A DNA stretch of 64,000 nucleotides from the NCBI GenBank assembly GCA_042096155.1, contig JBELMC010000001.1:1-64000 (forward strand), read 5' to 3'. Positions 17,032 to 24,499 of this stretch are shown here, piece by piece. The translations under genes were made by a program, and so were the position numbers. The DNA comes from Dinoroseobacter sp042096155. GTDB lineage: Bacteria > Pseudomonadota > Alphaproteobacteria > Rhodobacterales > Rhodobacteraceae. Every line of letters starts with the position of its first letter. Position 1 is the stretch's first letter. The notes beneath the pieces are model-generated. The model searched no databases. It worked only from the letters and a program-made list of their open reading frames with translations, and had not been told where the DNA came from.

Positions 17032-17559
17032 TCAGAGGGTTGAGACGAGTTTTGTGCAGTAGTCCTCGATACTACCCAGAATGTACTTCTGCAAATCAGG
17101 AGCAAGGTCGATCAATCCTGCCTGCCCACCGATTGTACCATGAGCAAATGCACTTCGTATGGAAACGCAAACTGAGTAAAGCTCATTATCCATACCGGCA
17201 GTGCAGAAGTTCTGAAGTCGCGCTTGCTGAGCACTCCCCGCCTTAGAGTGCAGCTTTTTGAAGAGATCGTCCGAGCCTAGAAGGTCCCGGGTCGCTGTGC
17301 TTAGTACAGTGTCAATGTTTGTCATCACCACCGACTGAGCAGTGGGCCAGTCGCCGCTGGTGAAGATACGGGCAAAAGCTTCAAAGGCAACTACTGACAT
17401 TGCAACCCTTGCCTGCGCAGAGTACGAATCCGCCAAACCCTCAGAAACGTCAGTTGAACCGTTATATCGTAAGCCAGTGATGCTGTTGGCGAGTCGCCAT
17501 TTGGATGCAGCACTCTGAATCCCATCTATATAGCTTAATCCGTCTCCGGTGCGGCGCAA
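17032..17559 (-). CDS. Hypothetical protein with HEPN-like RX4H motif
   Basis: A 175-residue frame starting at TTG (the only start before an in-frame TGA at 17572-17574) with good helical character throughout. Residues 135-140 read RSAFAH within SIRSAFAHGTIGG, which fits the R-x4-6-H motif of HEPN domains, a helical fold seen in many ribonucleases and toxin or defence proteins. The motif is short and could be chance. There is no adjacent nucleotidyltransferase (MNT) or other antitoxin. The gene is the only intact frame between IS481 and resolvase remnants, so it is probably cargo of a lost mobile element. Function unknown. Confidence 0.55.
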   Translation of the reverse strand: MRRTGDGLSYIDGIQSAASKWRLANSITGLRYNGSTDVSEGLADSYSAQARVAMSVVAFEAFARIFTSGDWPTAQSVVMTNIDTVLSTATRDLLGSDDLFKKLHSKAGSAQQARLQNFCTAGMDNELYSVCVSIRSAFAHGTIGGQAGLIDLAPDLQKYILGSIEDYCTKLVSTL

Positions 17560-17922
17560 GGCATACTGTTGTCACTTGCTTTTTGCCTTCCCGGATCATC
17601 CTGGACCAAATGATCATTAAAATCCTGGAAGAATGTTGGGCACCCGTTGAATAACGTTATTGATGCATACCGCATTGTTTGTTCCTAGGCGTTCATTGAG
17701 GTCTGTTTGGGACATGATGGCAGTTGTACACAAGGCTGTGAAACAAAAATCTAAGCGGTCAAAGCATTCCGCAAATTCTCACAAACGGTCGTTTTTGCGT
17801 CTCATAACCTTGTTGTTTTGCAACATTGATATACTTGGATAATCGATTATCAAAACTCATTATCGAAATATACTGCCATGAACGGTGTGGTGAGTTGAGT
17901 TTTGAGAATCGAATGAGATGCA
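17560..17922. other. AT-rich intergenic region upstream of resolvase remnant
   Basis: About 360 bases, visibly richer in A+T than the flanks and without a credible gene. It holds a 14-base perfect palindrome (17838-17851) and further ATTATC/GAAAT repeats just upstream of the resolvase start, which is where a res recombination site would be expected. Confidence 0.4.
17838..17851. repeat. Perfect palindrome GATAATCGATTATC
   Basis: A 14-base exact palindrome about 72 bases before the resolvase ATG, followed by a second copy of ATTATCGA (17860-17867). The position and repeat structure suggest the remains of a res site bound by the resolvase, but the family's subsite consensus could not be checked. 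Confidence 0.4.
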
Positions 17923-18245
17923 ATGCTGATTGGATATGCGAGGGTATCAACGAGTGGCCAGAATCTGGATGGTCAGATCGACCGGCTCGCAGAGGCTGGT
18001 TGTGATCGCATATTTCAGGAGGTTGCATCTGGTCCAAAGCGGATCAACCCATCCTAGAGGAAGCCCTAGAGTTCTGTAGGGGAGGCGATACCTTTGTATG
18101 CCTGAGCCTCAGCCCTGTGGCCCATTCGGTGCGGCATCTTATCAAGATCATCACGGACTTCGATGACCGTTGAATCGGTTTCATGTCTTTGGCCGAAACC
18201 ATTGATACCAACACACCCACCGGGAAAATGGTGTTCAACCACCCA
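17923..18245 (+). pseudogene. Serine recombinase (resolvase/invertase) remnant, frameshifted
   Basis: The start MLIGYARVSTSGQNLDGQID is that of a small serine resolvase, with the catalytic serine at residue 9 in ARVST. After EVASG a single-base deletion shifts the frame to a TAG at 18054-18056; in the other frame the family sequence continues AKADQPILEEALEFC, GGDTFVCLSL and VRHLIKIITDFDDR up to a TGA at 18171-18173. A further shift then gives GFMSLAETIDTNTPTGKMVF. The C-terminal DNA-binding domain is absent. At least two frameshifts make it inactive. Confidence 0.8.
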
Positions 18246-18324
18246 ATGCCTGCGCGATCTCACGGTCCACTCGCCCTCGCCGCAAAGCATCCCGGAAGTT
18301 GTGTCTGAACGAATGGAACTTGTG

Positions 18325-18510
18325 CTTCGGGCCGTGGACGCCGGCCTCACCCCCATCGAAAGGGCCTTCTCGAAGCTGAACGCACATCGCGCCGCATCGG
18401 CGCGAGCCCCTTCGATCCGCTCATCGAAGCCATCGGTGACATCTGTGACATCTTCATGCCAGACGAAGGATAGAACCTCTTCAAAGCGTCAGGGTATGCC
18501 ACATGCGCAA
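18325..18510 (+). pseudogene. IS630-family transposase, C-terminal fragment (plus strand)
   Basis: The reading GLTPIERAFSKLNAHRA corresponds to the DLNPIE-xAF-KLK motif with the last catalytic glutamate of IS630/Tc1-type transposases. After a frameshift the next segment reads PLIEAIGDICDIFMPDEG, a stop, and NLFKASGYAT, which match the C-terminal region of the family. Only about 60 codons remain. Confidence 0.65.
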
Positions 18511-18554
18511 ACGGAAACGCATCAAGAGACTACAGACATTGCCAGCAGCGCGCC

Positions 18555-18815
18555 GGGGGTCGCCCTATGGTCTGGCTGCGATTTTTCGCAACTCAGCTTT
18601 CAACTCAGAGACTGCCCTCTCAATGGGGTTTAGATCGGGTCTGTTCTGTCTTGCGGCAGAACCAGGAACCAAGCCAAGCCCCGATTTCGCGAAGAATTTT
18701 GGCGGCCGTCGTGCTGCGATGCGCGCCCCGGTGATCAAGGATCAAGAGCTTACCGGGACGCACTGTCGGCTCGCGGATGCGTCTGTTCAAAGTTCGAACA
18801 TGTCGGTGTCCTTGT
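18555..18815 (-). pseudogene. IS630-family transposase fragment (minus strand)
   Basis: On the minus strand KLLILDHRGAHRST corresponds to the VLDNLSAHKS segment with the second catalytic aspartate, and after a frameshift RPDLNPIERAVSELKAELRKIAAR corresponds to the DLNPIE motif region. A stop (TAG) follows immediately. It faces the plus-strand fragment just upstream, so these are two decayed copies in opposite orientation rather than one element. Confidence 0.7.
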
Positions 18816-19198
18816 CCATTGTGCCGTTGAGGATCTCGGTCGCGTCGGTCCCGTCATGACGCGGACCGGCCATGAAGGTCCGGGGGGCAACTGCAAAAAT
18901 AAATATCAAAATTAAAGGCTTCATAAGGCAATTTCCAGATCAAGCCGTTGCGCGCGGTGATGACCCAAAACGCATTTACGCAGCCGCTTATGCACGTCTT
19001 GTCAAAGAGAAAAAAGCACCGCAGAGAAAGGACCACAACCACCTCAAGCCCGATCCCATTCCGGCGGATCCAGCGCCCTTGATGGTCCGTGGTGAGCCGA
19101 CGCCCAAGGGCCCAGCCCTGTTCAGTGATCGCGAGATGCCGCGAAAAGACCCCGGAAGCCGAGAAACGCCGGGGCAAAGTCAAAACGGCGTGTTGTTT
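18816..19198. other. Unassigned stretch between IS630 debris and the DUF1013 gene
   Basis: About 380 bases without an assignable gene. A plus-strand frame from 18872 reads FPDQAVARGDDPKRIYAAAYARLVKEKKAP with protein-like composition but no ribosome-binding site. It runs on into an antisense reading of the DUF1013 gene, so it is probably a relic or a chance frame. No hairpin good enough for the DUF1013 terminator was recognised. Confidence 0.35.
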
Positions 19199-19951
19199 CT
19201 AAGCAGTCTCATTGTCCTTGTCGTCCGCGTCAGGCAGGTTAAACAGCGTATCGGCGTCCAAGCCCGCACCGACTTTTTCATCCTCATCTTCATCCGTCGC
19301 AGACAGGCTGAACGCTTCAAGCCCGGCAATCGCCGAGGGAATCTTCGGCTCGGTATCCATCGCCAGGCTCTGCTCAGTCGAGACCAGCTTGCGACGCTCG
19401 TCATCTGTCATCAAAGCGCCGTCCGCCACCTTTTTGGCGGCTGCCTTTTGCACAACAGCGTCCAACTCGGATTGCTTACATAAACCCAAAGCGACCGGAT
19501 CAATCGGGGTGATATTCTGAATATTCCAATGGGTCCGCTCGCGAATGGCCTGAATGGTCGGCTTGGTGGTGCCGACCAGTTTGCTGATCTGGCCATCCGT
19601 CAATTCGGGGTGGAATTTTACCAACCAAAGGATCGAGGCCGGACGGTCCTGACGTTTTGACAACGGCGTGTAGCGCGGACCGCGGCGTTTCTCTTCGCCA
19701 GAGGCAGCGGCATACACCTTCAGCTTCAATGGACGCAATGGATCTTTCTCGGATTTTTCGATCTCGATCTGCTCCAATTGGTTGTTGGCAATAGGATCAA
19801 ATCCTTTGACTCCTGTTGCCACATCGCCATCTGCAATACCTTGCACTTCCAGCTCGTGGAAGCCGCAGAAATCTGCGATTTGTTTGAAGCTGAGCGTTGT
19901 GTTATCGACCAACCAAACGGCGGTCGCCTTGGCCATCAACGGTTTTCCCAT
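19199..19951 (-). CDS. DUF1013 protein, TrcR-like cell-cycle transcriptional regulator
   Basis: The 250-residue protein belongs to DUF1013, an alphaproteobacterial family that includes the cell-cycle-associated regulator TrcR, which works with RNA polymerase. Recognised segments: AKATAVWLVDNTTLSFKQIADFCG (a helix-turn-helix-like repeat), GFDPIANNQLEQIEI, RYTPLSKRQDRPASILWLV and GTTKPTIQAIRERTHW, a second helix-turn-helix. The C-terminal 50 residues are acidic and low in complexity. The ATG follows AAGGAG at seven bases. It is divergent from the RNase T2 gene. Confidence 0.9.
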   Translation of the reverse strand: MGKPLMAKATAVWLVDNTTLSFKQIADFCGFHELEVQGIADGDVATGVKGFDPIANNQLEQIEIEKSEKDPLRPLKLKVYAAASGEEKRRGPRYTPLSKRQDRPASILWLVKFHPELTDGQISKLVGTTKPTIQAIRERTHWNIQNITPIDPVALGLCKQSELDAVVQKAAAKKVADGALMTDDERRKLVSTEQSLAMDTEPKIPSAIAGLEAFSLSATDEDEDEKVGAGLDADTLFNLPDADDKDNETA

Positions 19952-20091
19952 TGTCTTACTCCTTCATAGATATGACAGAAGACACCTCGCACCGGCGGGG
20001 CCGATGGCAGCGTCAAACCGGCGCTGCAGGTCCACAATGTCAGGGAACTTAAGAGCGATATACGGCAATCACCACAAAAGGGAAAGAGGCA

Positions 20092-20736
20092 ATGCGACTG
20101 TTAAGAGGGAGCTTGGTGGCCCTGGGGATGATGTGGTCCTCGCTCACAGCGGCCGACGACGCGCCCCCAGGAGCGTTTGACTATTACGTGATGGCGCTGA
20201 GCTGGACGCCCTCCTGGTGTGCCATTGAAGGTGACGCCAGACATTCAGAGCAATGCAAAAGAGACACGGGCTTTGGCTGGACCCTACATGGGTTATGGCC
20301 TCAATATGAAAGCGGTTGGCCAAGCTATTGCCGGACAACTTTCCAAGATCCCTCGCGGTCCGATACGGCACAACAGGCTGGTTTGTTTGGAACAGGCGGA
20401 TTGGCCTGGCATCAATGGAAAAAACACGGACGTTGTTCGGGGCTGTCTGCGGACGCGTATTACGCCTTGTCCCGCGCAGCCTATGGCAACATCTTGCGCC
20501 CACCGGTCTTCCGCCAGCTCGAACAGACCTACCGCTTGCCAGCGCAGGCCGTGCAAGACGCGTTCTTGAGGCTTAATCCCAGGCTCGATGCCGATATGAT
20601 CACGATCATCTGCCGAAACAACTTCATCGTGGAAGTTCGCATTTGCTTGACCAAAGATCTGGCGTTCCGCAGCTGCGGCCGAGACGTGCGGCGCGACTGC
20701 AGGCTCAGTGACGCTCGGATGGATCCGTTGAGATAG
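20092..20736 (+). CDS. Ribonuclease T2 family protein, exported
   Basis: T2 RNases cut RNA through a 2',3'-cyclic phosphate, usually in the periplasm. The 214 residues start with a signal peptide (about 1-22) and contain both conserved active-site segments: WTLHGLWPQ with His66 and WHQWKKHGRCSG with His112 preceded by Lys111. In fungal RNase Rh the position equivalent to Gln108 is a catalytic glutamate (HEW), so a Glu-to-Gln change is seen here; I cannot say how common this is in bacterial members. Cysteines at 43, 55, 80 and 115 could form the usual disulfides. The ATG follows AAAGAGG. Confidence 0.9.
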   Translation: MRLLRGSLVALGMMWSSLTAADDAPPGAFDYYVMALSWTPSWCAIEGDARHSEQCKRDTGFGWTLHGLWPQYESGWPSYCRTTFQDPSRSDTAQQAGLFGTGGLAWHQWKKHGRCSGLSADAYYALSRAAYGNILRPPVFRQLEQTYRLPAQAVQDAFLRLNPRLDADMITIICRNNFIVEVRICLTKDLAFRSCGRDVRRDCRLSDARMDPLR

Positions 20737-20795
20737 AGGCTTGCCCCCCGGGTCGCTGGCGCTCCTTCATGAGATCTGCGCAGCAGGGGGAAAAC

Positions 20796-21782
20796 CTAGG
20801 CCGCAACGTTGAGGATAATTTTGCCAATATGCGCGCCGCTCTCCATCCGTTTGTGGGCAGCAGCGGCTTCGGACAAGGAAAACTCGCTGTCCAGCACGGG
20901 CGCGATCCGGCCTGCTGCGAGCCATGGCCACACGCGGGACCGCAATTGATCAGCGATGCGCGCTTTGGCCAGATCACTTTGAGGACGCAGCGTGGAGCCC
21001 GTGATTGTTAGTCGTCGCATCATCACTTTGGCGAAATTCAGCTCCACCTTGGGTCCAGTCAGAAACGCAATCTGGACCAAGCGCCCGTCATCCGCCAAGG
21101 CTTTGATATTGCGTGGCAGATAGCTGCCCCCAACCATATCGAGTATCAGGTCGGCCCCACCTTGAGACGTCAGTGCCACGACAAAATCGGTCTCTCGATA
21201 ATTGATTGCCACAGCCCCCAAATCTGAGCAGGCCGCGCATTTTTCGTCAGTGCCTGCCGTGGCAAAGACCCGAGCACCAAGCATTTTTGCCAGTTGGATG
21301 GCCGTTGTTCCAATCCCAGAGGTGCCGCCATGGACCAAGAACCGTTCTCCAGATTGCAGATCACCACGCATCACAATGTTGGACCAAACGGTGAAGTAGG
21401 TTTCTGGCAAGGCGGCCGCTTCGGCAAGGCTGAGCCCACCCGGTATCGGCAAGCAATGATCCAAGGCACAGACCACGAATTCAGCATAACCGCCGCCGGG
21501 TGTCAGCGCACAGACGAGATCCCCGATGCACCCTGTGGCCCCCAAGCCAGCATCGACCACTTCTCCGGCCACTTCGAGCCCTGGCAAATCACTGGCCGTG
21601 GCGGGCGGTGCGTATGAACCGGTCCGTTGTAGCACGTCCGGACGGTTGATCCCAGAATAGGCCACGCGGATCAGCACTTGTCCAGGACCCGGAACCGGCA
21701 CCGGGCGCTGAGTTTCAGACAGAACCTCGGGGCCGCCGGGCTGGGTGATTTCAATCGCGCGCATGGTTTTGGGTATGCTCAT
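20796..21782 (-). CDS. NAD(P)H quinone oxidoreductase, PIG3/QOR type
   Basis: A 328-residue zinc-free medium-chain dehydrogenase/reductase. The N-terminus MRAIEITQPGGPEVL, SGINRPDVLQRTGSYAPP and PGLEVAGEV are typical of the PIG3 subgroup of quinone reductases, and HGGTSGIGTTAIQLAKMLGARVFATAGTDEK is the Rossmann NADPH-binding segment. It probably reduces quinones by one electron in the cytosol. The COQ9 gene lies upstream with a nine-base gap on the same strand, so the two form an operon with a quinone theme. Confidence 0.9.
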   Translation of the reverse strand: MSIPKTMRAIEITQPGGPEVLSETQRPVPVPGPGQVLIRVAYSGINRPDVLQRTGSYAPPATASDLPGLEVAGEVVDAGLGATGCIGDLVCALTPGGGYAEFVVCALDHCLPIPGGLSLAEAAALPETYFTVWSNIVMRGDLQSGERFLVHGGTSGIGTTAIQLAKMLGARVFATAGTDEKCAACSDLGAVAINYRETDFVVALTSQGGADLILDMVGGSYLPRNIKALADDGRLVQIAFLTGPKVELNFAKVMMRRLTITGSTLRPQSDLAKARIADQLRSRVWPWLAAGRIAPVLDSEFSLSEAAAAHKRMESGAHIGKIILNVAA

Positions 21783-21791
21783 CTGCGCTTC

Positions 21792-22505
21792 TCACGTATC
21801 AGAAGTCGGTGCGGTCCAGGACCCTGGCATATTTGATTGGCCTGTGCGCACAGGCGCCTTGATCTGGTTGAGCACCCAGCTGGGGCCAGCCAGTATCGCG
21901 CTAAGTGTGCGGTTGTCTTTGACGGTTTTCTTCAGCGTCTCGATCTGCATGACATTGTCAATGCGTCGATCCAGAAAGGCCCAAGTGTCGGCATGATCGG
22001 GGCTGTCGTCACCCAGCCAGAACAACACTGTCGCGGCATAAACGCCAGACAAAGTTGCGCGTTTGGAGTACCAGTTAAAGTCATCTGACGTATCCCCAAG
22101 TACGGTCCAGATCGCATCCGCCGTACCCCAGATCAACTGGGCTCCGTCACTGGCCAAATGTGGCAAAGCAAACAGCGTCGTACCGCGGCGGACCTCTTCT
22201 TTATGGACGGCGACTGCGTCGAGTCGAAGCCGGACAGCCGCCGCGACCCGGTCGCGAAACCGAAGGGTCGTTAGATCCATCGCATCCAGCTGTGCAACCA
22301 TTGTGGCATCGCCGTTTTTGTGAAAGGCCACTGCCAAATCAACAGCACCGCGCGGACATAGGGTTCGTGCGACAACAGGGGTTATGCCTGTCTCGGCCAC
22401 GCTTGCGTCAAATACGGATAGGGCCCATCCATCGAACACAACATGTGGCAAAGCAGCCGCCAGCAACTTGTCCTTGATTTGGTCACCCGTCATTTCTTTG
22501 CCCAT
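21792..22505 (-). CDS. COQ9 family protein
   Basis: COQ9 is a TetR-fold lipid-binding accessory protein that presents the ubiquinone precursor to the COQ7 hydroxylase in mitochondria; the alphaproteobacterial relatives are assumed to act in ubiquinone synthesis. The ATG at 22505 follows AAAAGGGG and gives 237 residues; an upstream extension of 14 residues is not supported. The N-terminal helix-turn-helix-like region (DQIKDKLLAAALPHVVFDGWA) and the core WGTADAIWTVLGDTSDDFNWYSKR, LSGVYAATVLFWLGD, identify the family. Confidence 0.92.
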   Translation of the reverse strand: MGKEMTGDQIKDKLLAAALPHVVFDGWALSVFDASVAETGITPVVARTLCPRGAVDLAVAFHKNGDATMVAQLDAMDLTTLRFRDRVAAAVRLRLDAVAVHKEEVRRGTTLFALPHLASDGAQLIWGTADAIWTVLGDTSDDFNWYSKRATLSGVYAATVLFWLGDDSPDHADTWAFLDRRIDNVMQIETLKKTVKDNRTLSAILAGPSWVLNQIKAPVRTGQSNMPGSWTAPTSDT

Positions 22506-22621
22506 TTGAACCCCTTTTTTGCACGCATAACTTAACCGAGTGGACAAGCTAATGCGATCTCGTTATACCGCAACTTCCTGCACATCATGCAACTTAAACT
22601 TAGGAAGGTGGTGACAACCAC

Positions 22622-22828
22622 ATGCAGGTGAGTGTTCGCGACAATAACGTCGATCAAGCGCTGCGCGCTCTGAAGAAGAAACTTCAGCGCGAGGGTGTGT
22701 TTCGGGAAATGAAGCTCAAGCAACATTTCGAGAAACCCTCCGAAAAAAAAGCACGCGAGAAAGCCGAAGCGATCCGTCGCGCCCGCAAATTGGCGCGCAA
22801 AAAAGCACAACGCGAAGGCATGCTGTAA
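22622..22828 (+). CDS. rpsU: 30S ribosomal protein S21
   Basis: The 68-residue basic protein starts MQVSVRDNNVDQALRALKKK and ends in a lysine/arginine-rich helix, matching bacterial S21, which sits near the anti-Shine-Dalgarno end of 16S rRNA and assists initiation. The start is ATG after GGAAGGTGG. The gene is monocistronic: an intrinsic terminator lies 35 bases after its stop. It is divergent from the COQ9 gene. Confidence 0.97.
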   Translation: MQVSVRDNNVDQALRALKKKLQREGVFREMKLKQHFEKPSEKKAREKAEAIRRARKLARKKAQREGML

Positions 22829-22863
22829 GCACCTGAGCGTGACGGCGGCGTTGGTCGTCCTTG

Positions 22864-22891
22864 AAACCCCCGTCTCTTTGCGCGGGGGTTT
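22864..22891 (+). terminator. Intrinsic terminator after rpsU
   Basis: AAACCCCCG and CGGGGGTTT make a perfect nine-base stem with a ten-base loop, ending in TTT and followed shortly by CATTTT. Confidence 0.8.
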
Positions 22892-22938
22892 GTCATTTTC
22901 AGAATATCGTTTTAGCGTTTTATGCAGGAGGTCCTGCA

Positions 22939-23730
22939 ATGCCTGTCACCCAAGACCAGATCGACGCCTATCAACGGGACGGCGCCGTAATGATCCCCGG
23001 CTTGTTTGCCGATTGGGTCGAAACGCTGCGCATCGGGATCGCCCGCAACATGGAAAAACCGGGCCCATATGCGGCCGAAAACCTGTTGGACGGTGAGTCA
23101 GGCCGATTCTTTGACGATTACTGCAATTGGAAGCGCATTGCAGAGTTTGAGCGTGTCATCATGCAAAGCCAGGCCGTGGCCGCGGCCAAGGTCTTGATGG
23201 GCAGCCAAACCGTACAGGTGTTCCATGACCATGTGCTGGTCAAAGAACCCGGTACGTCAAAACCCACCCCCTGGCATCAAGATGCCCCCTATTATTTCGT
23301 TGACGGGACGCAAATGCTCAGCTTTTGGGTGCCCGTTGATCCAGTGAACGAGGCGGCGCTGCGCTGTGTGGCCGGGTCCCACCTTTGGGAAAAGCCCGTC
23401 CTGCCGACCAAGTGGTTGCATGAGGATAACTTTTTTCCAGACGACGGCAGCTATCGGCCCGTGCCCAATCCCGACGCCGAGCCACTGGAATTCAAGGTGC
23501 TGGAATGGCCGATGCAGCCCGGAGACGCGGTCGCGTTTCATTATAAAACGCTGCATGGCGCACGGGGCAACAAGTGTGCAACGCGCCGTCGTGCATTCTC
23601 GTTGCGCTTGCTGGGCGATGATGCCCGCTATGTTGAGCGACCTGGAAAGACGTCGCCCCCATTTCCCGGCCATGGCATGCAAGTTGGACAAAAACTGCGG
23701 ATCGATTGGTTTCCCATACTGACGGCTTGA
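22939..23730 (+). CDS. Phytanoyl-CoA dioxygenase family protein
   Basis: An Fe(II)/2-oxoglutarate-dependent dioxygenase of 263 residues. The ATG at 22939 follows GCAGGAGG at good spacing. The iron-binding facial triad is visible: H113 and D115 in PWHQDAPYYF and H206 in TLHGARGN; R218-R219 in the following segment would bind 2-oxoglutarate. The opening QIDAYQRDGAVMIPG is typical of the family. Members hydroxylate acyl-CoAs, compatible solutes or small metabolites; the substrate here cannot be deduced. The gene follows the rpsU terminator and so has its own promoter. Confidence 0.88.
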   Translation: MPVTQDQIDAYQRDGAVMIPGLFADWVETLRIGIARNMEKPGPYAAENLLDGESGRFFDDYCNWKRIAEFERVIMQSQAVAAAKVLMGSQTVQVFHDHVLVKEPGTSKPTPWHQDAPYYFVDGTQMLSFWVPVDPVNEAALRCVAGSHLWEKPVLPTKWLHEDNFFPDDGSYRPVPNPDAEPLEFKVLEWPMQPGDAVAFHYKTLHGARGNKCATRRRAFSLRLLGDDARYVERPGKTSPPFPGHGMQVGQKLRIDWFPILTA

Positions 23731-23901
23731 TTGGGCGATGCGCGCATATCTGCGCTTTATGCAGTCGGGGGGCAGATGGGCGCTCGCGATCACGCGGCGT
23801 GGTATCTGCGGTTTTTCACCGAGACCTTGAACCGCTTTGTATCAACGCAGATGCGTGCTCCGCCCAAATGGTGTGTGTGGCACTTGCAATATAATCGCCT
23901 G

Positions 23902-24360
23902 CTAGACCGGCAAGGCGGTGGTCTTGAACACGGTTCGCAAGGCGAATAACGACTGCATCTGCGCGACCCCAGGCAAACGGGCCAGATGCTTGCGGTGAAT
24001 GCGCGCAAAATCTTCGGTGTTCTCGGCGACGACCTTCAGCAAATAATCTGCGCTGCCTGCCATCAGGTGGCACTCCAGCACATTGGGTATCAGGGCAACC
24101 GCTTTTTCAAAGGCCTCCAACAGCTCGTCAGCCTGACCCTGCAGCGTGATTTCGACGAACACAGTGGTTGGCACTCCCAGTTTGCGCGGGTTCAACAACG
24201 CGACATAATCCCGGATGTATCCATCGGACTCCAACCGCCCGACGCGACGGTGACAAGCCGAAGCGCTCAGATTCACCCGATCGGCCAGCTCTGCATTCGA
24301 CAACCGACCCTCACGTTGCAGGATCGACAGAATACGACGATCTGTTGCGTCTATTTTCAT
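23902..24360 (-). CDS. Lrp/AsnC family transcriptional regulator
   Basis: The 152-residue protein has the N-terminal winged helix-turn-helix (DATDRRILSILQREGRLSNAELADRVNLSASACHRRV, about residues 4-41) and the RAM ligand-binding domain (VFVEITLQ, CHLMAGSADYLLKV). It is divergently transcribed from ald, 139 bases away, an arrangement seen widely in alphaproteobacteria in which the regulator (AldR-like) senses alanine and controls alanine dehydrogenase. That regulatory link is inferred from position. Confidence 0.92.
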   Translation of the reverse strand: MKIDATDRRILSILQREGRLSNAELADRVNLSASACHRRVGRLESDGYIRDYVALLNPRKLGVPTTVFVEITLQGQADELLEAFEKAVALIPNVLECHLMAGSADYLLKVVAENTEDFARIHRKHLARLPGVAQMQSLFALRTVFKTTALPV

Positions 24361-24499
24361 ATTCGTAGAATCCTTCGTTGATTAGGCATACTGACGCAAG
24401 AATATTCGAAAATAATCGGTTTTAACGAGCCCTCTTTCGCGACACCTTGCGCGCCATCACCGCTACAATGCGCCCAGTCCCGGCACAAGGAGCGACATC
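24361..24499. promoter_or_regulatory. Shared lrp/ald promoter region
   Basis: A 139-base AT-rich gap between divergent start codons. It contains the palindrome GAATATTC at 24400-24407, within AAGAATATTCGAAAATAATC, a plausible Lrp-type operator. No confident -35/-10 pair was assigned. Confidence 0.45.

Noticed and set aside
23731..23901. Short plus-strand frame after the dioxygenase gene (MGARDHAAWYLRFFTETLNR)
   Set aside because: Protein-like for 40 residues but no ribosome site or recognised domain, and it runs into the antisense of the Lrp gene.
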